This document shows, piece after piece, positions 10,206-17,701 of a stretch of DNA of 64,000 nucleotides. The stretch's first letter is position 1. Each line of letters opens with the position of its first letter. Made by a program: the position numbers and the translations under genes. Source of the DNA: Agarophyton chilense (Eukaryota > Rhodophyta > Florideophyceae > Gracilariales > Gracilariaceae); NCBI GenBank assembly GCA_030374765.1, contig JARGXX010000068.1, forward strand, positions 3,348,001-3,412,000, read 5' to 3'. The notes under the pieces were generated by a model. It did no database searches. It was not told the DNA's origin and was given only the letters and a program-made list of their open reading frames with translations.

Positions 10206-10650
10206 TGTGAAGGAGCGACGGTAACGGTTGAGCTCTGTAAGCCGCCGGGCCCTGAAGGATCTTACAGACGCCACGTGGACTGGTCAACCTCAGGTGGACT
10301 CATGTATATTATTACTTTATTTTAATTGGTGTAATAGAATAGCATTACAGTGCCAGGGAGATCCCAGCGCCTCGCCAGTACTATTTACTTGGCCCGAGTG
10401 ACGCTTCTCCCTTAGAGTAAGGTAAGCACCGTTAGGATACTAAATAACCTCCTATGGTATATTAGTTCCACTAATTGGTCTGCAAACCACCGTTTCTGTA
10501 CTCCAACCTGTAGGACTACGCAGTAAACGCCAGCTCATTGCACCAAGTACTCTGGGAGTGCCGCCGTCCAGGATTCGAACCTTAGGACCCGCTCTACCAC
10601 GCTACCACCGGTCGAGACCAGTAGGCTGACCCCCGAGTCATTGCGTTACA
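10206..10650 (+). repeat. Family-2 LTR (445 bp)
   Basis: Starts TGTGAAGGAG after a polypurine tract and ends CATTGCGTTACA, giving TG...CA termini. Its last ~150 bp are shared in reverse complement by 21978-22128. Its first ~300 bp recur at 11227. It contains a tRNA-like A/B-box segment on the minus strand (about 10563-10620). Confidence 0.75.
10563..10620 (-). other. tRNA-like segment (A and B box) inside the family-2 LTR
   Basis: Read on the minus strand it has an A-box-like D-arm (GGTAGCGTGGTAGAGCGG) followed closely by a B box (GGTTCGAATCC), but no anticodon arm between them. A related copy lies at ~22026-22090 on the plus strand. It cannot be a functional tRNA. It may be a captured tRNA fragment or an internal RNA polymerase III promoter. 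Confidence 0.5.
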
Positions 10651-11226
10651 GAAGAGCGCCGTATCCGACGGGCTTATAAGGCGAGTTCAGCATCGCGCGC
10701 GACCAATGGAGGAATACCAAGACGGGTAGAAGGAAAGATGAAACCGAATCGGGCAGGATGACCGACGTGAGCCCAAATGGACGAAGCGCGCACCGTGGTG
10801 TACGACGAACGACGCGCGTAGGGTCGCCAAAGGAATAGTGGGAAACAGAGAAAGCGGCGGTGACCCCTTCCCCAACCCCCCCCGGTGAACGTACAGTACC
10901 TTAGGTGAATTAATTGCTAACCTGGGGCCAATGGTCGGCTCATACGCACTCATGCCCCCGAGGATTGGAGCGATGCGACGCCCCGTCGCGCTCAATGGTA
11001 TCGAAAGCAACTAAGCACTCACGTACCCCGAATTAGTCAGGGGACGCCTACATGTCGGACACGGCACCGCTCGTATCCAGGCCATTAGGATGCTGATGAT
11101 CACGACGTTCTGACAATTAAGGCAAGATTGGAGATGCACGTCTAGGTCCAATTAGGGCCAGTCCACCAGGAAGGTGTGAGTCAATTAGGACTTCGCCGTG
11201 ACGGTCGAATCCTAAGGAGGGAGATA

Positions 11227-11510
11227 TGTGAAGGAGCAACGCTTAAGGCTGAGTTCTGTAAGCCGCCAGGGCCTGAGGTATCTTACAGACGCCACGTGGA
11301 CTGGCTGACCTTTGCTGGGTATATTTAGATAATTATTTTATTTTATTTAGTGTAATAAGATAGCTTTATTGTGCAAGAGAGATCATAGCGCCTCCCCATC
11401 GATATTTACTTGTCTCGAGTGACGCTTTTTACTTAGAATCAGGTAGGCACCGTTAGGATACTAAATTACCCCCTTTGGTACATTAGTTACACCAATTGGT
11501 CTTCAAGCCC
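11227..11510 (+). repeat. Truncated second family-2 LTR, upstream of the methyltransferase-SET gene
   Basis: Starts TGTGAAGGAGC after a purine tract, like the LTR at 10206, and is similar until about 11510. There the sequence changes to short CCCACCCGCA repeats. The 3' part of the LTR, including the tRNA-like segment, is missing. It lies 85 bp upstream of the next start codon, in the same orientation. Confidence 0.7.
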
Positions 11511-11594
11511 ACCCGCACCCACCCGCACCCGCTGCTCTCTTTCACTCAGGCTCTCGTGACGACCGCCCGTGAGGTTGTTTGAACACGTACATAA

Positions 11595-14500
11595 ATGGCT
11601 CCAGAACCCACGAGAACTTCTTCATCGCCTGCGGCAGACACCTTCAAAATGGGTAAACTGTTTGGTACGGGGGATGAAGTTATCAGGGCATGTCTGGATT
11701 TGCGTGATCGTTACGCATCAACGAGGCGGGAGGAAGATGAGCCGCGAAAAGTGGGGCACACTGCATTCATCGATTTCGCAATTGCCAATCGCCACATCCT
11801 ACCGGAGACCGCGAAGTTTTTTTATACTCTCCTAGGTCCCGACCACACCAATTACACAGAAGATGAGCTCCGAGTTGTAGGAATGAGGGGCTCGAACTGT
11901 CAGAATTATTTCTCGGCGAGGTTGCTGGATATAAGGGATGGGGACCCAGATAGGCGCGTGAGGGACTTTAGGAACGCGTACGAGGCGGTGGAGTTCAAGG
12001 GCATCCCGAAGAATGTAACTTTGACAGAGTTCTTCAAAGGTCTGGATACAACCCGAAAGAAGGCGAGTAAAAGCCGGGCTCCATTCGCGACCGACTTCCC
12101 GACAATGTTCCACAGGTTGCTGTTCCTCATTTGTATTCAGTCGGTCTCTATGGAGAAGAGAAGAGTCTCCCGTAAGCGAAGAAAGGGGGACAGAACCTAC
12201 GATACGCCATTTTCGAAGGTTGCGATTTATGACAAACCAGTAGCTCAGCGTGTGGGCTTTGGTGTGCAGCTCGTCAATAACGCGTGGGACAGCTTCGCCC
12301 AGTATTTGGGATTCCCTGGCGTGGAATTCATGGTTTTGCCCTTTATCCATCTACGATATTCTGATATGCAGTTCCAGGCAATCGGAAACAGAAGGGATGG
12401 GTTCTCTCACAAGGACATGGCCCAACGACTCCTTCCTGATAGAAACCGTACTTTATTGGAGGAGGATGTCGTCCCATGGGCGTGGAACCTGCCGGAGTAC
12501 GTTGACACTCCACTTCGTATGTTGGCCAAAGAGTTTCTCGCTGACCTGCACAAAGTGGTGGTGAATGAGCAGCTTTACTCTATATCAACTCCGGAAAGAT
12601 GGGACGTTCTAAAACCGTTTACATACACTTTGCCTAGAGTGTTTGCGGAGAGATTCGACTGCTTCTCGAACTCTCTTATCTCTACCATCTCGGAATACAT
12701 ATCGCCACTAAAGCTGCGAGGGAGTGTGGAGGTGGAAGTGGTGGCTGCGACAAAGGCGGAACCTACTATGGTTATGGAAGAAGACGAGATAGAAGTTGTA
12801 CCCCCTGAGAAAGATTCGGAGGCTCCGGCGGTGGAGGATGGAGAGGGAGTGGAGGGTGGGACCGGGAATGAGGAAGAGAACATGTGTGTTGGTCAGCATT
12901 CTTCCACAGCTGGACCAAGGTCGGTCAAATCTGAGTCGGAGATGGATAAGCAGTGTCGAATGTACAATTGTTCTTTCGAGAACCTGGTGGAGATTGACGA
13001 GACATTGCGCAGCAATGGGGTCTCTCCGATAGGGAAAGTGCAGTTGGTTCTCACGGACCCGCCGTATAATATACGTGCGAAGAAGAACAGGAAAAACAGC
13101 TGGTACGACGTTCTTAACCGGCAAGACATGGTGAAGACGGCGAAGCTCATCTCTAAACTTCTGCGTCCGGGAGGGCATTTCGTTATATTCTGCGCGATTG
13201 AGCAGGTGAACGAATGGAAAGAAGTGTTGGGTCGAATTGGTGCAAAGGATGAGAATGGACAGAAGAGCAGGTCGTTTGTCGTGGACAAGGTCCAGCTGCA
13301 CTTCATTCGCTCTCAAGGCAATCCGATGCGTAATCCCGGACCTAGTTCGTGCTCCCTGTTTCCCGGAACAGAGTACGCCATTCATGGAGTTCGCAGCGGG
13401 TTGTCCTACGCCGAACAACATGGCATGGTGAACTATGAGAACTTCAGCTATGTACCATCGCGATATCCGGGTTACCATAGCTTGATTGACCAAATGCCTC
13501 CCATGTCGAATGGTGAAACACTTCTATGGAGAAGGAAGAATGCCAAAGGAGCAGTTACGTATCAGAAAGTGCGGGCGGAACAGAAGTCACGCGCTTTGCT
13601 GAAGGAGCTCATCAGCAGGTTTTCTCAGCCAGGAGACATAGTGGTGGACCTCTTCGCCGGAACATTTTCAACGGCCATGGCATGCATGGAACTGGAAAAG
13701 CACCGTCAGTTTCTAGGGTGTGAGCCAGATCCGCAGTGCTTTGCTCATGCGAAGCACGCCGCTACAGTGAAATTTGCGTCATGCATGCGGAACAACGAGA
13801 CAGACATTCATATAACGCAAGATGTTCGGAACGATGTGACTCGAGTGACATGCTTGTTTCCGGACGTCGTCATAACGCGTTCGAAGTCCTGGAAAACACC
13901 TACCGGATTTCCCGAGCATCAGATGTTTCCTCCCCATATCGTCGATTTTCTCTCCTCCATGTGGCAGGATAAGAATATATCGGAGATTGGGCGACGGCAG
14001 GCGCTGTATGAGTGGCCAAGAAGTTTTCAAGGAAAGATGTCACTGTTGGATTGGAATGCTATTCTGGCAGTGGAGGCGACAGTATGTGGTTGTCGGATTG
14101 GAAATGCTGGAGTTGGTGTGTACAAAACACGCCGGGTGATACAAGGTGAGACTGTTTGTTACTTTTACGGGACTTTGGTGTACCATGATCTTTCAAAGCG
14201 GAAGGAAGTTCATAAGGCATACGGAGGGGGGCTATTGAAAGCGAGTGCTGATCGTTTTCGGCAGTACGCGATGGAGATAAGCGTCCGAGGGGAAGTGTTT
14301 CACAAGCTACCAGGAAGAATTAGTGGGGTGTCTCTTATTCCGGTGTGGATTGTCCCTGCTCCATTTTGCTTGGGGGGAACAATTAACGACCCCAAGTATG
14401 TGGAAGGGGATAGGGACAGGGATGCGGTTGAAAACGTGTTAATGAGACGCCGAACTGCAAATGTTCGGGTCATCAGAACTCCGGGGACGGGGCGGACCCC

Positions 14501-14636
14501 ATTTCAGTTGAGAGACTATAGATTGCTTTCTGTGCAAGCAATTCGAGATATAGAAATAGGAGAGAAGCTGTTCGCGGATTATGGGACAGAGTATATCTGG
14601 AGTATGAATAACACGCCAGTCATAGTAATCGATTAA
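11595..14636 (+). CDS. Beta-class DNA amino-methyltransferase fused to a SET domain
   Basis: An intact 1013-aa single-exon ORF starting at ATG 11595 (A at -3, G at +4). Residues 1-~380 are an unidentified, mostly helical domain. An acidic linker (~385-440) follows. Residues ~450-730 are a DNA amino-methyltransferase in beta-class order: catalytic motif IV DPPY (488-491) comes first and the AdoMet-binding motif I DLFAG (685-689) comes after it. Such enzymes methylate adenine N6 or cytosine N4. Residues ~832-1003 resemble a SET domain: GNAGVGVY (836-843) near its start, a TINDP...ANV stretch where canonical enzymes have NHSCxPN, and GEKLFADYG (989-997) near its end. SET domains methylate protein lysines, often on histones. 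The two activities together suggest a chromatin or DNA mark writer. Domain calls are strong for the methyltransferase and moderate for SET. The substrate is inference, as is any mobile-element origin. Confidence 0.85.
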   Translation: MAPEPTRTSSSPAADTFKMGKLFGTGDEVIRACLDLRDRYASTRREEDEPRKVGHTAFIDFAIANRHILPETAKFFYTLLGPDHTNYTEDELRVVGMRGSNCQNYFSARLLDIRDGDPDRRVRDFRNAYEAVEFKGIPKNVTLTEFFKGLDTTRKKASKSRAPFATDFPTMFHRLLFLICIQSVSMEKRRVSRKRRKGDRTYDTPFSKVAIYDKPVAQRVGFGVQLVNNAWDSFAQYLGFPGVEFMVLPFIHLRYSDMQFQAIGNRRDGFSHKDMAQRLLPDRNRTLLEEDVVPWAWNLPEYVDTPLRMLAKEFLADLHKVVVNEQLYSISTPERWDVLKPFTYTLPRVFAERFDCFSNSLISTISEYISPLKLRGSVEVEVVAATKAEPTMVMEEDEIEVVPPEKDSEAPAVEDGEGVEGGTGNEEENMCVGQHSSTAGPRSVKSESEMDKQCRMYNCSFENLVEIDETLRSNGVSPIGKVQLVLTDPPYNIRAKKNRKNSWYDVLNRQDMVKTAKLISKLLRPGGHFVIFCAIEQVNEWKEVLGRIGAKDENGQKSRSFVVDKVQLHFIRSQGNPMRNPGPSSCSLFPGTEYAIHGVRSGLSYAEQHGMVNYENFSYVPSRYPGYHSLIDQMPPMSNGETLLWRRKNAKGAVTYQKVRAEQKSRALLKELISRFSQPGDIVVDLFAGTFSTAMACMELEKHRQFLGCEPDPQCFAHAKHAATVKFASCMRNNETDIHITQDVRNDVTRVTCLFPDVVITRSKSWKTPTGFPEHQMFPPHIVDFLSSMWQDKNISEIGRRQALYEWPRSFQGKMSLLDWNAILAVEATVCGCRIGNAGVGVYKTRRVIQGETVCYFYGTLVYHDLSKRKEVHKAYGGGLLKASADRFRQYAMEISVRGEVFHKLPGRISGVSLIPVWIVPAPFCLGGTINDPKYVEGDRDRDAVENVLMRRRTANVRVIRTPGTGRTPFQLRDYRLLSVQAIRDIEIGEKLFADYGTEYIWSMNNTPVIVID

Positions 14637-14960
14637 AAGTGCATCGCTTTTGTTACTTTACTTCATTGTAGTGTACCAGATATTGTGGGCTTTTACTATG
14701 TTTGTCGCTACATACAACGTCAAAGCGTGACGTAGTACATATGCTAAAGGAAAGTCATGTACACCGAAGGGGAATACTTTTCCAATATCTGGTGCGTTCG
14801 AGGGCATATTTAAAATATCTGAAAAGTTTGGGGGTTTTCTGAGAACACGAAAAGGGTGGAGGTATATTTTTGGAAGCAGAATGTTTCGAAGCTTCTCTCC
14901 CATCCATCGCATTGCAACGCATGGATGACCATACCACGATCGCTCTCTCTCTCTTCAACA
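14637..14960. other. Spacer with an 11-bp perfect inverted repeat
   Basis: No ORF is supported. ACCAGATATTG at 14675-14685 is repeated inverted as CAATATCTGGT at 14783-14793. The spacer should contain the 3' end signals of the methyltransferase-SET gene and the promoter of the next one. A CT run (14943-14955) precedes the next ATG. Confidence 0.5.
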
Positions 14961-16013
14961 ATGGCTCCGAAGCGCAAATCGAGAAGCGAGAACACTAGCG
15001 GGCGCGGTACAAAACCACGGCGGCATGGAGGGGATGCGGAGGGGGGAAGGGACAAGGGGCGTAGGATCCAGGGCGCGAGTGGAGAGAAGGGAGGCGTGCG
15101 CCTGAGAGGTAGATCAAGGCAAGATGGTGGGGAAAGAGAGGCGAGTGGGGGCAAAGGAAAGGCTTTTCGCGCAAAGGAGACGGTGACGGAGGAGAGTGCG
15201 GAGCAAATCACTTCGCGTACGGAGCAAATCACGTCGCCTACGGGAGAGATGGTGCGGAGCGGCGATGGAAAACGGGATGGCGTGCGAAGCAACAGCACGC
15301 GTGTACCTAGAAGTGGATTGCGGGGGAGGGCGAGCAGAGCTCCAGGAAGGACAATGAGAGGGGATGCATCCGAGTGGACTCTAAGTGCTGTACTCACGTC
15401 TTCAGCTGATGTGGAGCCGGTAAATCCATGCTCTGCACCTTAAGGAGGTGAAGAGATTCCGAATGAGAGGACGAAGTGGCGTAAGGAGGGAGAGAGAATG
15501 TTCGTAGAACGTGGATCCCGCCTCAGAGGGGTTGAAGAAGCAGGGGCATCGTTTACGGGTATGAGGGAAGAGGAAGGTGATGATGAGATACAGAAAGGGA
15601 GAATAGAGAGTAGCCGTGGTGGGGAGGGTAGAATAGGTGGACCCAGTAGTGGTCTAATCGCGGGCGCAAGAGTCGTTCGAGAGAGAACAGAAGGAGAGGG
15701 TGTTGGAGTTACCGCGGGGGAACAGGCAGAAAGATGGGAGGGGGCGAACTTGGATTACGTGGAAGAAAGGAGAGAGCGTGCAAGGGAAAAAATGGGGAGT
15801 GTTCGAGTTACAGGAAGAAGAGCGATAGACGAAAGGGAAAGCAGAGAAGTGCATGTGAGTGAGGGGGGAGAAGGGGGTTTGCTGGAGGGAGAACACGTGG
15901 TTCAGGGGAGGAAGGAGATGGAAGAGCAGCAGTTCTTTCTCATCAGGGAGAAGATGTCGAGCGTTTGCCACCGAGGAGAGGGGTGGGTTTGGGAGTTGAA
16001 GGGTTTGAGGTGA
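14961..16013 (+). CDS. Arg/Gly/Glu-rich low-complexity N-terminal region, probably part of the downstream gene
   Basis: From ATG 14961 one frame is open to a TAA at 15443 (160 aa, very basic, 'MAPKRKSRSENTSGRG'). The same frame is then open to 16013. The downstream 524-aa ORF is in a different frame, whose open stretch reaches back to before 15900. This fits a 5' region joined by one or two short introns, or broken by frameshifts, but no donor-acceptor pair could be chosen with confidence. No domain is recognised; the composition (RG, KR and E runs) suggests a disordered nucleic-acid-binding tail. Confidence 0.35.
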
Positions 16014-16039
16014 ACGCAAGGCGAAAGACGCCGGAAGGT

Positions 16040-17614
16040 ATGCGAGTAAAGAGAAACATTGTATTCACAAGGAATAATGATAACGGGGAGAATGCGAATT
16101 TAAATGTCGTGGAGAACGCCGTCCATATAGTAAAAGATGAAGCAAATGATGATGACATAGGTTTGTTGCCGCGGTCGATGCTAATTGAGAAGATGAATGT
16201 GTTGAAGGGACAAATGGGACGTATGAAGGAAGACAGCGACAGTGTGATGGTGGGTTTTAAAATGACCCAAACGGAGCTGGATCGGGCGAGGGAGGAAATG
16301 AAGCAGCAGAATGTGCTGATTGAGAGTTTGAGGGAGGCGTTGAAAGGTAGAATCGCTGGGGAAGGAAGGAGGGAGGGAGGCGTGACGCGGCGACGAAAGT
16401 ATGACATTGGAGTGCAGGAATGCTTTTATGGATTTGCACGTCGTGTGTATGATAGGATTCTTCATTATGCAAAACTGGAGGCATCGGAGCTTTGCTTCGA
16501 CACCGAGAATGTGGGTCGAAGCTGGAAGAATAGAAGTGAGGCGGTTGGGGAGACTAGGGAGGAAAGTATGTTTGTGGTGGGAGGGAAGGAAATAGTTCCG
16601 AGATGTCCAATTGAGGTTTCATATGAGATGAGACCGTATACGCCGTCGACAGAGGGCGGTAGCCATTTGTTGTTGAAACACGTGGTAGAGACTGAGTTAA
16701 TGGGAGTGAAATGGGAGTCGATAAGGGAAGCGGGGAGGAGAGAGGAGTGCGTGGAAAATGTAAGTGCGGATAGGTGCTTGAGACAGAGGATGAAGCAGAC
16801 ATTGAGCGATGTGGTTGGGGTGCGGAAGCGAGCAGCGCGTGATAAGCTGTTTTCCATGCTTGGATATGATTTGATCGCGAAACGAGCTAAGGTGACTGAA
16901 GGGACGGAGCTTTGGGCGGAGTTGAAAAAGCAGATTGAGGAGGCGCAGGAGAAGTTGATGGGGTCGGGGGAGGATCGGAGAGGTAAGCTGTGTGCGTGGA
17001 GAACGAGTGCGATTGAAGATATTACTTATTCTGGATCGAAGGTGTCTGAGAACTTGGAGGACTCTGGTGAGGCAGATATGTATTTTCGAAATCAGGTGTC
17101 GTTGAAAGTGTTGGAGGAGTTTATGGGCTACGCGGTAGAGAGTCACAGAAATGGAGAAAGGCAGTATGCGGATGGGACGGTGATGCATCTTGCGCGACTT
17201 GATGCATGGATTGGATGTGTGGTGACCACGATGGATAGAGACGTTGGGCGGGGAGGCCAAAGGCAACTTTTGTTCTCGACGCTGTTTGGGACGTTTCTGC
17301 CACTGGCTGTTGAGGACATATTGAGGGTTGCCTGGAACATGGTGAAGGATGAGTATGCTGAGGAGTTTGAGAATGATGGATTCTGTGGAGGGAATCGTAG
17401 AGATGTGAGTGGGAATAAGGAGAGAATCGCGACGGTTGGGCTATGGATACCGTCGAGAGAGAAAATCTATCTGGCGATAAAGGAGGAGTTTTTCATGGAG
17501 AATCTCACGAGAAGACTTGGAGCGGTGTTAGATTGCTATATAGCGTCATGTGGACCAGAAGGACCACGGTTCAAGAGCTTAGCGTTGGGGAGTAGGCAAG
17601 GAGTGGGAGAGTGA
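16040..17614 (+). CDS. Unidentified protein with coiled coil, possible partner gene of the CACTA-type transposon
   Basis: 524 aa counted from the first in-frame ATG (16040); the frame is open further upstream without an ATG. Residues ~55-110 are heptad-like and charged ('EKMNVLKGQMGRMKEDSDS', 'DRAREEMKQQNVLIESLREAL'), probably a coiled coil. The rest is a mixed alpha/beta-looking region with no recognised motif. It converges on the transposase gene with only 87 bp between stop codons, and shares its extreme purine bias on the plus strand. Plant CACTA elements often carry a second, DNA-binding gene (TNPA), so a similar role is possible. That is inference from position only. Confidence 0.5.
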   Translation: MRVKRNIVFTRNNDNGENANLNVVENAVHIVKDEANDDDIGLLPRSMLIEKMNVLKGQMGRMKEDSDSVMVGFKMTQTELDRAREEMKQQNVLIESLREALKGRIAGEGRREGGVTRRRKYDIGVQECFYGFARRVYDRILHYAKLEASELCFDTENVGRSWKNRSEAVGETREESMFVVGGKEIVPRCPIEVSYEMRPYTPSTEGGSHLLLKHVVETELMGVKWESIREAGRREECVENVSADRCLRQRMKQTLSDVVGVRKRAARDKLFSMLGYDLIAKRAKVTEGTELWAELKKQIEEAQEKLMGSGEDRRGKLCAWRTSAIEDITYSGSKVSENLEDSGEADMYFRNQVSLKVLEEFMGYAVESHRNGERQYADGTVMHLARLDAWIGCVVTTMDRDVGRGGQRQLLFSTLFGTFLPLAVEDILRVAWNMVKDEYAEEFENDGFCGGNRRDVSGNKERIATVGLWIPSREKIYLAIKEEFFMENLTRRLGAVLDCYIASCGPEGPRFKSLALGSRQGVGE

Positions 17615-17701
17615 TAAGGTACGGGGGGATAAGGGGGTAAGGAGGTGGAGCAAGATGGGGGTCGGCTATGGAAGAAAAGCAGCGGTGACTATTTTATTGG
17701 A

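Larger units (their letters stand above)
9733..11230 (+). repeat. Partial tandem duplication of the 3' end of element D
   Basis: The sequence starting ~9733 (GGCGTATCCGACGGGCTTAT) reappears at ~10657 directly after the first LTR. Both copies then run through the 5' part of the antisense ORF, a purine tract and an LTR start. The copies have diverged by substitutions and deletions. Unequal recombination between LTRs, or a nested insertion, would explain it. Confidence 0.6.

Noticed and set aside
10563..10620. A functional tRNA gene
   Set aside because: A and B boxes are present but the anticodon arm is missing and the acceptor ends do not pair.
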